From: an uncultured Bacteroidales bacterium
Lineage (GTDB): Bacteria; Bacteroidota; Bacteroidia; Bacteroidales; UBA932
DNA length: 14,719 nucleotides
Reading direction: 5' to 3'
Assembly (NCBI GenBank): GCA_945912085.1
Contig: CAMEBJ010000009.1
Location: 1-14,719, forward strand
Both the position numbers and the translations under genes were made by a program. Below the pieces are notes generated by a model that saw only the letters and a list, made by a program, of their open reading frames with translations, was not told the DNA's origin and did not search any database. This document shows, piece after piece, positions 8,130 through 13,925 of this stretch (positions are counted from its first letter, which is position 1; the number at the start of each line of letters is the position of its first letter).

Positions 8130-9734
8130 ATGAGATATATGAAATATGCCGTGACGGCATTCCTCGCAACGGCCCTTGCCGTTGTCTCTTCTGCCCAGAG
8201 CAGAAGTTTCAAACTTGGACAATGGACTGAAATATACAATTCCATAGTGAAGGAGTTGAACCGTTCGTATGTGGATTCGCTCCCGGCAGACAGGATTTTC
8301 AAGGCCGGTATCGACGCGATGCTTGAAGACCTTGACCCTTACACCGTATATGTACCGGAGGAGGAGAATGAAGATTTTCAGATGATGCTTTCAAAGACCT
8401 ACGGCGGCATCGGGGCAATCATCCACAAGAAAGTCGGTGAGAATGTGATTATCAATGAACCGTATGCAGGGTCTCCCGCAGTAAAGGCCGGATTGGTCTG
8501 CGGGGATGAAATCATTGAGATCGACGGTTTCCCGACAAAGGACCTGGATGCATCGCACAGCAGCGAGAGGATGAAGGGAAAGCCGGGTACGACGGTGGTT
8601 TTCAAGGTGAAGAAGGTCCGTGGCGGGGAAATCACGGATGTGCCGATTGTCAGGGAAAGAATACATCTTCCTGATGTTGAATATGTCGGAATGCTAGATG
8701 ACACAACGGGTTACATCTGTCAGAGCGGCTTTACTGACGGGGTCTCCGCCGAAATACGCAGCGGCTATCTGAAACTGAAGGAGCAGGGGATGAAACGCCT
8801 TGTGCTCGACCTCAGGGGCAACGGCGGAGGACTGATGCAGGAGGCCATCAACATAGTTTCCCTTTTTGTTCCGCGCAATTCCCTCGTGGTCTCAGCAAAG
8901 GGTCTGGACCCTGCCTCATACAGGGAATATCGCACAACGACAGAACCGCTTGACACTCAAATTCCTCTGATTCTGATGGTTGACGGAGGCAGCGCCTCCT
9001 CCTCGGAGATTGTGGCAGGTGCCATCCAGGACCTTGACAGGGGAACGATAATGGGTAAGCGCACCTACGGCAAAGGTCTTGTGCAGTCCGTCCGCCCGGT
9101 GGCCTACAACGGTCAGCTGAAGGTGACGATTGCGAAATACTACACCCCGAGCGGCCGCTGCGTCCAGGCAATCGACTATAGCAGACGCAACGAGGACGGC
9201 AGCGTGGGGCACATCCCGGATTCCCTCACACACGAGTTCCGGACAGTTGGCGGCAGGATTGTTCGTGACGGTGGAGGAATCACCCCGGACGTGGATGTTG
9301 AGCCGAAATCCTACAGCAGGCTTGTCTATTCGCTGGTTCTGGGTGGCGTGATAGACAATTATGTCCTGGATTTTGTCCGCCGCAATGCTTCGATTGCCCC
9401 TCTTGATGAATTCCGTGTGACAGATGAGATTTTCGATGATTTCGTCCGTTTTGCCAAAACCCAGGAATTCGACTACCGCAGCAGTGCGGTCGCATTGTTC
9501 GACCAGATGAGGCAGGAACTTGAAAAAGACGGTCTTGCGGAAGATATGAGCGTCGAGCTCGATGCCCTGAAGAAGGCAATGGAGATGGACAAGGAAAGGT
9601 TCATCCGTCTGAAAAAGGAAGAAATCATCCCGTTCATAGAAGAGGAACTGGCTGTCCGCTACTACTACCAGGAAGCCGGCATCAGGGTCCGCCTCCGCTA
9701 CGACACCCAGCTGAAAACGGCACTGGGTCTCTGA
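8130..9734 (+). CDS. S41 family carboxy-terminal processing protease (CtpA/Prc type) with PDZ domain
   Basis: Periplasmic serine protease that trims or degrades proteins from their C-terminus, with a PDZ domain for substrate recognition. The ATG at 8130 gives 534 residues; an in-frame GTG 14 codons upstream lies in the promoter. A signal peptide (about 1-22, A-L-A-V-V-S-S-A-Q) is visible. The PDZ domain spans about 87-165, with Y-G-G-I-G-A (91-96), A-G-S-P-A-x-K-A-G-L (113-122) and G-D-E-I-I-E-I-D-G. The protease core begins with L-D-L-R-G-N-G-G-G-L (226-235). G-S-A-S-S-S-E-I (287-294) and T-Y-G-K-G-L-V-Q (312-319) supply the Ser-Lys dyad, best assigned as Ser290 and Lys315, whose spacing of 25 equals that in known family members. 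A charged helical C-terminal region (about 430-534) follows. It is monocistronic, divergent from rdgB. Confidence 0.93.
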   Translation: MRYMKYAVTAFLATALAVVSSAQSRSFKLGQWTEIYNSIVKELNRSYVDSLPADRIFKAGIDAMLEDLDPYTVYVPEEENEDFQMMLSKTYGGIGAIIHKKVGENVIINEPYAGSPAVKAGLVCGDEIIEIDGFPTKDLDASHSSERMKGKPGTTVVFKVKKVRGGEITDVPIVRERIHLPDVEYVGMLDDTTGYICQSGFTDGVSAEIRSGYLKLKEQGMKRLVLDLRGNGGGLMQEAINIVSLFVPRNSLVVSAKGLDPASYREYRTTTEPLDTQIPLILMVDGGSASSSEIVAGAIQDLDRGTIMGKRTYGKGLVQSVRPVAYNGQLKVTIAKYYTPSGRCVQAIDYSRRNEDGSVGHIPDSLTHEFRTVGGRIVRDGGGITPDVDVEPKSYSRLVYSLVLGGVIDNYVLDFVRRNASIAPLDEFRVTDEIFDDFVRFAKTQEFDYRSSAVALFDQMRQELEKDGLAEDMSVELDALKKAMEMDKERFIRLKKEEIIPFIEEELAVRYYYQEAGIRVRLRYDTQLKTALGL

Positions 9735-9883
9735 CGGGGCACTCCCCATTCAATGTCATTCGCAACCGGGGCATATTCTGGCAGCCGGTTAATTGTATTT
9801 TCCGGCACGGAATTAAGGAATATGAACGGAATTTCAATACTCTGTTTTCGGTTAAACGGGTAGAAACTGTTACAATCAAGAAA

Positions 9884-9916
9884 GTTGAGATAATATCAAA
9901 TAATTGTCTAACTTTG
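9884..9916 (+). promoter_or_regulatory. Bacteroides-type promoter of the TIR gene
   Basis: TAACTTTG at 9909-9916 matches the -7 box. GTTG at 9884-9887, 21 bases upstream, approximates the -33 TTTG. Start would be near 9923, leaving about 23 bases to the ATG at 9946. This excludes the in-frame TTG at 9904 as start. The rest of the gap after the protease holds only weak hairpins (GGGG/CCCC at 9736-9747, GCCGG/CCGGC at 9784-9806). Confidence 0.6.
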
Positions 9917-9945
9917 CTGCCTTTGGAAGTGACCGATGCAAGACT

Positions 9946-11577
9946 ATGCCTAAAATTTTCATCTCATACAAACGCCAGGACAAGGACAAGGTTTTCCCTA
10001 TTGTCGATCAAATCAGGAAGGAAACGGGAATTGACTGCTGGATAGACCTTGAAGGGATTGAAAGCGGTGACCAGTTCCAGAATGTCATCGTCGATGCCAT
10101 TGACAATGCGGATATTTTCATTTTTATGCTTTCCCGGAATTTTATTGCCCCCTACAGGGATGAAAGGACCGGTAAGATTGATCTCAGAAAGCAGACCTTC
10201 CCCGAGAAGGAAGTGATGTATGCTCTTCGCCACGACAAGAGGATAGTCCCTGTCAGCATTGACGGAACAAAAGTTTATGACTGCAAATGGCTGGAATTCA
10301 ACTGCAGCGGTCTGGACTGCATTGACTGGAAAGATGAATCCCAGCGCTGCAAATTGCTGCGGAATCTCAGACAGTGGACTGGAAAATCGGTGGCAAATGA
10401 CAGCACTTTGCAGATTACACCGCCCAAGCCTGAACCAAGAAAATCCAGGATTGCGGAGAGTGGAGTTATAAGGAAAATTGCTGTCGTTTGTGCAGCTGTT
10501 CTTTTGTCGGGAATGTTGATTTGGGGGCTTGTCGCTTTGTTTTCATCTTCAACTTTCATCGTAAAGGACCTGTCTTCGTCTTCCAGCGCCAACTGCTACA
10601 TCGTTTCTCAATCCGGGACCTACAAATTCAAACCAGTGAAAGGGAACAGTTCTGAGTCTGTCGGTCAAGTCGCTTCCGCAGAAGTTCTTTGGGAGACTTT
10701 CGGTACATCGGAATCACCGTCCAAGGGTGATTTGATAAGAAAAGTTTCATTTGCCGATGGATTTGTCAAATTTTCAATGGCTGACACATTTCGTGAGGGC
10801 AACGCCCTCATCGCTGCCAGGGACGCTTCCGGTAACATTCTCTGGTCCTGGCACATCTGGCTGACAGACCAGCCAAAGGGCCAGGCCTACAACAATGGTG
10901 CGGGCGTGATTATGGACCGTAACCTCGGTGCCACATCCTCAACCAAGGGTGATGTCGGTGCCCTCGGATTGTTGTATCAGTGGGGCAGGAAGGATCCGTT
11001 CCTGGGTTCCTCATCAATCATCGATAACATCGAAGCAGAATCCACCATCACCTGGCCATCCCCAGTGTCCTCGTCTTCAAGTACAGGTACAATATCCTTC
11101 GCCACTTCTCATCCTACCACGTTCATTACATCTGACAGCAATAATTACGATTGGTATTACACCGGCAGCAGTTCGACTGACAACACCCGTTGGAGGTCAA
11201 GTAAGACAGTCTACGATCCTTGTCCCGCTGGTTGGCGAGTTCCCAACGGTGGCAGCGACGGTGTCTGGTCAAAGGCTTTCGGTACAAGCAGTTCCTGGGG
11301 AAACTCATCCAATTGGGATTCCTCGAACAAAGGAATGGACTTCTCCGGAATTGACAAAAAGTTAGATTCTTCCGGTCCGATTTGGTATCCTGCGTCCGGT
11401 TATCGCAACTCCAGCGATGGGGCCCTGAGCCTTGTTGGAGGCAACGGTAGCTATTGGTCTGTATCCCCTAATGGCAAGTATGCGTTCAGCCTGGGCTTCA
11501 ACGACAATGGCTGCATCGATCCGGCGAACTACAACTATCGGGCTAGCAGGCGGTCTGTCCGGTGCCTCCAAGAATAA
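9946..11577 (+). CDS. Membrane TIR-domain protein with extracytoplasmic FISUMP domain
   Basis: A 543-residue protein of three parts. (a) N-terminal cytosolic TIR domain, about 1-145: M-P-K-I-F-I-S-Y-K-R-Q-D start, C-W-I-D-L-E-G-I-E-S-G-D BB-loop region (31-42), I-F-I-F-M-L-S (57-63), a candidate NADase glutamate in P-E-K-E (86-89) and R-I-V-P-V-S-I-D (99-106). (b) One membrane helix, about 177-199, preceded by Lys/Arg residues (165-177), giving N-terminus-in topology. (c) An outside part with a Bacteroidales-type beta domain (about 213-308) followed by a FISUMP domain (TIGR02145 type): D-R-N-L-G-A-T (324-330), L-Y-Q-W-G-R-K-D-P-F (343-352), Y-D-P-C-P-A-G-W-R-V-P (423-433), Y-W-S-V-S and the C-terminal S-V-R-C. 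Bacterial TIR domains often hydrolyse NAD+ or signal in antiviral defence. Here a sensor-like exterior linked to an interior TIR suggests transmembrane signalling, which is inference. Promoter and leader are its own; a strong hairpin follows. Confidence 0.88.
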   Translation: MPKIFISYKRQDKDKVFPIVDQIRKETGIDCWIDLEGIESGDQFQNVIVDAIDNADIFIFMLSRNFIAPYRDERTGKIDLRKQTFPEKEVMYALRHDKRIVPVSIDGTKVYDCKWLEFNCSGLDCIDWKDESQRCKLLRNLRQWTGKSVANDSTLQITPPKPEPRKSRIAESGVIRKIAVVCAAVLLSGMLIWGLVALFSSSTFIVKDLSSSSSANCYIVSQSGTYKFKPVKGNSSESVGQVASAEVLWETFGTSESPSKGDLIRKVSFADGFVKFSMADTFREGNALIAARDASGNILWSWHIWLTDQPKGQAYNNGAGVIMDRNLGATSSTKGDVGALGLLYQWGRKDPFLGSSSIIDNIEAESTITWPSPVSSSSSTGTISFATSHPTTFITSDSNNYDWYYTGSSSTDNTRWRSSKTVYDPCPAGWRVPNGGSDGVWSKAFGTSSSWGNSSNWDSSNKGMDFSGIDKKLDSSGPIWYPASGYRNSSDGALSLVGGNGSYWSVSPNGKYAFSLGFNDNGCIDPANYNYRASRRSVRCLQE

Positions 11578-11590
11578 GTCTTAATCAGCG

Positions 11591-11627
11591 GGTCCGTGTG
11601 CTCCAGCGGAGCCGGAGCACACGGACC
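11591..11627 (+). terminator. Strong 14-bp hairpin after the TIR gene
   Basis: GGTCCGTGTGCTCC (11591-11604) pairs perfectly with GGAGCACACGGACC (11614-11627) around a 9-base loop, 14 bases after the TIR stop. The following TGCATTTTG is only a weak U-tract, so it is either an intrinsic terminator or another member of the palindrome array downstream. Confidence 0.55.
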
Positions 11628-11640
11628 TGCATTTTGAGTC

Positions 11641-11719
11641 CTTCCCGGCTTGTCCCTCCGCGTCCTTCCTTTGTTGCACGTCCTTGCTTTCTTCCCGGCT
11701 TGCCCCGTCGCGTCATTCC
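11641..11719. repeat. Two diverged 29-bp direct repeats, 50-bp period
   Basis: 11641-11669 and 11691-11719 align at 25 of 29 positions; both begin CTTCCCGGCTTG and carry CGCGTC near the end. The stretch is pyrimidine-rich on this strand. Each unit resembles a degenerate left half of the hairpin at 11715-11736, and another TTCCCGGCTT lies in that hairpin, so the region looks like a series of decayed REP-like copies. Confidence 0.6.
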
Positions 11720-11736
11720 CGGCTTTGACCGGGAAT
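11715..11736. repeat. REP-like hairpin
   Basis: ATTCCCGG (11715-11722) and CCGGGAAT (11729-11736) form an 8-bp perfect stem with a 6-base loop. With its flanks it has the look of bacterial REP elements (short GC-rich imperfect palindrome, non-coding, beside a RAYT-like gene). The right half recurs at 12950-12962 on the other side of that gene. Confidence 0.6.
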
Positions 11737-11758
11737 CCCCTCCCGAGTAAAATGAAAC

Positions 11759-11812
11759 CAGTGAGCAAGAGGATGCCCCACAACGCTGTCAGAGGCACAC
11801 TCTTGCTCACTG
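11759..11812. repeat. Long inverted repeat, copy 1 of a CAGTGAGCA palindrome
   Basis: CAGTGAGCAAGAG (11759-11771) and its exact complement CTCTTGCTCACTG (11800-11812) form a 13-bp stem. Inside, TGCC (11774-11777) and GGCA (11794-11797) can pair after a small internal loop, extending the stem. It is the same element as the next one. Confidence 0.75.
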
Positions 11813-11829
11813 ACCCTCTTCAGAAGCCT

Positions 11830-11885
11830 CCAGTGAGCAGAGACCCCCTCCCCAGTGACCTCTAAGGCAGGTGTCTGCTCACTGG
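11830..11885. repeat. Long inverted repeat, copy 2 of a CAGTGAGCA palindrome
   Basis: CCAGTGAGCAGAGAC (11830-11844) pairs with GTGTCTGCTCACTGG (11871-11885) at 14 of 15 positions. The arm core CAGTGAGCA and the total length (56 versus 54) match copy 1, while the loop sequences differ, so the stems have been conserved and the interior has not. It ends about 30 bases before the -7 box of the RAYT-like gene. Confidence 0.75.
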
Positions 11886-11890
11886 AAAAA

Positions 11891-11922
11891 TTTTACTGAA
11901 TGGAAACAAAAATATATATTTG
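11891..11922 (+). promoter_or_regulatory. Putative promoter of the RAYT-like gene
   Basis: TATATTTG at 11915-11922 matches the -7 box. TTTT at 11891-11894 lies 20 bases upstream as a poor -33. Start would be near 11929, giving a purine-rich leader of about 48 bases to the ATG at 11977. The palindrome 11830-11885 abuts the -33 region and could affect initiation. Confidence 0.5.
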
Positions 11923-11976
11923 CCTTTAGCGAAGAATGCTGTGCAGGCAGAAGAGAAGGAAGAGTAGGGAAAAGGT

Positions 11977-12873
11977 ATGAAAAATTATTATCACATGTTC
12001 GCGAATGGTGCTGATGCGAAGAATTTTATTACAAGCGAAGAAGAGATGGTGTCAGCATTCAATCGTGTCGGATTGTGCAGTTCGCTGACCGGAGTGTCCG
12101 TTTTGTCATTTTCAATAGAGGACTCACACCCGCACATTCTGCTTTGGGGCACAGACCGTGACTGCCGGAGATTCAAGGATTATTATGAGGATATATCGTC
12201 ACGCTGCATAGCACGCAGGCGTGGCTCCCTTGACGGTGTCCTGTTGCATTGTGAATTATATGAAGTGACTGACCTGTCATATCTCAGGAATGTTGCGATG
12301 TACACTGTCATCCAGGCGACAAAAGATGGCAAGGCGGTAATGCCGTATGACTATCTGTATGGGAGCGGGGCACTTTATTTCCGGTCTGGGAGATATGTAC
12401 TTCCGTGGAATATAGATGAATCCGGGAATGTGCTGGAACCTGTGATGTTCAAGAACTTGTCTTTCCGTGAGAAACGAAGTGTCTGTGGATCTACTTTCCA
12501 GATTCCTGATGAATGGCTTGTCAGCAATGGCTATATCCTTCCTACCAACTATGTTGATGTAGGTCGCTTTGAGGATATTTACAGAACTCATAACTGTTAC
12601 CGTGTCTTTATGGCATCGGGGAAAGACAAGTACAAGGATGTTCTGGACAAAATGGCATCAGTCAGAGGTTTGATGATAGAGGATATTGAAGCCAGAAGAT
12701 TGTGTGAAACTATGTGCCTGACCCTTTTTGGAAGGAAGGGCACGCGTCATATTACTCCTGAAGAGCGGATTGTTCTTGCCCGGGAACTCCACAGACATTA
12801 CAACCTGTCAGTCCGCCAACTTTCTACTTTGACAAAACTGCCTGAAGAGGAACTGAGGAAATATCTCGCCTGA
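11977..12873 (+). CDS. RAYT-like (REP-associated tyrosine transposase, Y1 HUH) protein with C-terminal helix-turn-helix
   Basis: 298 residues, likely a nuclease-fold DNA-processing protein related to IS200/IS605 TnpA and the RAYT family, which nick and mobilise REP palindromes. Visible: N-terminal Y-Y-H-M-F-A-N-G (4-11) as in RAYT starts, I-E-D-S-H-P-H-I-L-L (47-56), where His51-Pro-His53 fits the HUH metal motif, and Y-L-R-N-V-A-M-Y (102-109) in the position of the RAYT Y-I-x-x-N-P motif, so Tyr109 is the candidate nucleophile. This is followed by M-P-Y-D-Y-L-Y-G-S (122-130). The NP of the family motif is absent. The C-terminus (about 258-298) reads as a helix-turn-helix (L-S-V-R-Q-L-S-T-L-T-K-L-P). 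The middle (130-255) is longer than in typical RAYTs. Palindromic repeats lie directly upstream. It may be an active RAYT or a domesticated descendant used for DNA binding. Confidence 0.65.
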   Translation: MKNYYHMFANGADAKNFITSEEEMVSAFNRVGLCSSLTGVSVLSFSIEDSHPHILLWGTDRDCRRFKDYYEDISSRCIARRRGSLDGVLLHCELYEVTDLSYLRNVAMYTVIQATKDGKAVMPYDYLYGSGALYFRSGRYVLPWNIDESGNVLEPVMFKNLSFREKRSVCGSTFQIPDEWLVSNGYILPTNYVDVGRFEDIYRTHNCYRVFMASGKDKYKDVLDKMASVRGLMIEDIEARRLCETMCLTLFGRKGTRHITPEERIVLARELHRHYNLSVRQLSTLTKLPEEELRKYLA

Positions 12874-12949
12874 TCAAGTTTGTTATATGGCTATGACATC
12901 TGTGACATTGTTGTAGCCAGAAAGGACAGAGTTGATTGTGACAGTCTTC

Positions 12950-12962
12950 TTGACCGGGAATC
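12950..12962. repeat. Half copy of the REP-like hairpin
   Basis: TTGACCGGGAATC is identical over 13 bases to the right half of the REP-like hairpin (11725-11737). It lies on the other side of the RAYT-like gene and ends on the first base of the phosphopantetheinyl transferase stop codon. The left arm is not preserved. The 88-base gap it sits in shows otherwise only a weak TGGCTA/TAGCCA pairing. Confidence 0.45.
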
Positions 12963-13597
12963 TATCCCACAACCCAGACGAGCACGTGGCGGTCGAAGGT
13001 GATGTATTCCAGTTCGAAGTCCTCTTCGTAGCCGTCCTTGTGGATGAAGGTTGCTTCGAGTTCGCCTTCGCCCTTGGGATTGAACTTCTCGACCTCAATC
13101 TGCTCGGAGAAATCCACCCTGTTCTGGGACATTCTCTTGAAAATGGCTTCCTTGGCGCACCAGTAGATTGCGAGCTGCTCGTTTCTCTTCTCGTCGTCCA
13201 GGTCTTCGATTTCGTCTTCGGAAAGAGCTTTTTTTTCGACTGCGGAGAAATCCCGGTCAAGTGACTCTATGTCGATTCCCAGGTCATCCTCATCGTGGGT
13301 AATGATGGCGACATATCTGTCAGTGTGTGTGATGCTTATGTTTGTGATGCAGTTCTCCAGGTAAGGCTTGCCGTTGTCGTGGTGATTGAGGTACATCTTG
13401 TCCTCGAAAACCTCATTCAGAAGGGCTCTCACAGCAAGTTTCTGCTTGCGCTGGTTCTCACTCCTGATGAGGGAGATTTCCTCCATCTCGTCTGCCGGCA
13501 CGGAACAGAGGTTTTTAAGTTCTTCCTCCGTCTCTGTGATCTGCCAGACGGAAACTTCCGCTTTGTTGTCAAGTGTCTTTCTAAGATATAGTCCCAT
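12962..13597 (-). CDS. 4'-phosphopantetheinyl transferase (Sfp/HetI-like superfamily)
   Basis: Transfers 4'-phosphopantetheine from CoA to a serine of acyl or peptidyl carrier proteins. The 211 residues match the two-lobed Sfp-type length. Motifs: K-L-A-V-R-A-L-L (53-60), N-G-K-P-Y-L (75-80), S-I-T-H (88-91), the metal-binding L-G-I-D-I-E (106-111, Asp109 and Glu111) and Y-W-C-A-K-E-A-I-F-K (145-154, with Lys149-Glu150). The N-terminal lobe is degenerate compared with classical Sfp, as is common in Bacteroidota. The substrate cannot be told from the context, since no polyketide, peptide or fatty acid synthesis genes are nearby. The start ATG at 13597 lies 17 bases after a possible small gene on the same strand. 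It converges with the RAYT-like gene. Confidence 0.88.
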   Translation of the reverse strand: MGLYLRKTLDNKAEVSVWQITETEEELKNLCSVPADEMEEISLIRSENQRKQKLAVRALLNEVFEDKMYLNHHDNGKPYLENCITNISITHTDRYVAIITHDEDDLGIDIESLDRDFSAVEKKALSEDEIEDLDDEKRNEQLAIYWCAKEAIFKRMSQNRVDFSEQIEVEKFNPKGEGELEATFIHKDGYEEDFELEYITFDRHVLVWVVG

Positions 13598-13614
13598 ATT
13601 AAGTTGATATTCAG

Positions 13615-13788
13615 CTATGAAGATATGCTCCCTGATGACACTCCGAGATACGACAAACGTGTGCGCGTCATATCGACCCGCACGGCATATCCGTCTGATT
13701 CCTCGGAGTTTGTCCTGATGACAGTGAAGACGAGTTCCGACAGCGGATCGTCAGACTTGTTGTCCGCCGCAGAATTCCGGTCTGTCAT
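13615..13788 (-). CDS. Possible 57-residue protein upstream of the phosphopantetheinyl transferase
   Basis: Reading from the ATG at 13788 gives 57 residues: a polar start (M-T-D-R-N-S-A-A-D-N-K) and then two likely beta strands, L-V-F-T-V-I-R-T and Y-A-V-R-V-D-M-T. Its stop is 17 bases before the transferase ATG, as in an operon, and a minus-strand -7 box lies about 54 bases upstream. No family is recognised. An overlapping plus-strand frame (13604-13795) is also open and has reasonable codons but no promoter and only a TTG start, so the minus-strand reading is preferred. It could be non-coding leader instead. Confidence 0.4.
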   Translation of the reverse strand: MTDRNSAADNKSDDPLSELVFTVIRTNSEESDGYAVRVDMTRTRLSYLGVSSGSISS

Positions 13789-13841
13789 TATTTGACTGGG
13801 AGGTTCCAATTCGTATTTGTTTTAATCCAATAAATTCTCGG

Positions 13842-13849
13842 CAAATATA
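13842..13849 (-). promoter_or_regulatory. Putative minus-strand -7 box for the transferase unit
   Basis: The minus strand reads TATATTTG, matching TAnnTTTG. Transcription would start near 13835 and run into the small frame and the phosphopantetheinyl transferase gene. No -33 TTTG is seen at the proper distance, partly because the divergent mdh promoter occupies that space. Confidence 0.4.
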
Positions 13850-13860
13850 GTTATTTTTTA

Positions 13861-13868
13861 TATATTTG
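13861..13868 (+). promoter_or_regulatory. Probable -7 box of the malate dehydrogenase gene
   Basis: TATATTTG matches the -7 consensus and lies 57 bases before the mdh ATG, implying a leader of about 50 bases that is A-rich. The -33 region is a poor match (TTCTCG near 13835-13840). It is an exact mirror of the minus-strand box at 13842-13849. Confidence 0.55.
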
Positions 13869-13925
13869 CGCCGTTTTGAGAGAAAAGGAAACAAATATAT
13901 ACGGAATTATAAATATTTACGAATT

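Noticed and set aside
8916..9749. 277-codon open frame on the minus strand
   Set aside because: It is antisense to the S41 protease, including the catalytic region, and shows no recognisable motif.
9812..9826. Repeat of ATTAAGGAATAT with the first 12 bases of the window
   Set aside because: A single AT-rich 12-mer match with no extension or structure; compatible with chance.
11758..11885. CRISPR-like array or insertion sequence ends
   Set aside because: Only two units, with arms inverted within each unit rather than direct repeats with spacers; no cas genes, no target-site duplication and no flanking terminal repeats of a transposon.
12883..13260. 125-codon minus-strand frame rich in Ser/Arg/Lys
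   Set aside because: It overlaps the phosphopantetheinyl transferase in another frame; its composition is typical of an out-of-frame shadow.
13246..13261. Another REP half copy (TTGACCGGGA on the minus strand)
   Set aside because: Only 10 bases match and it is within the transferase coding sequence, where it encodes a plausible protein segment.
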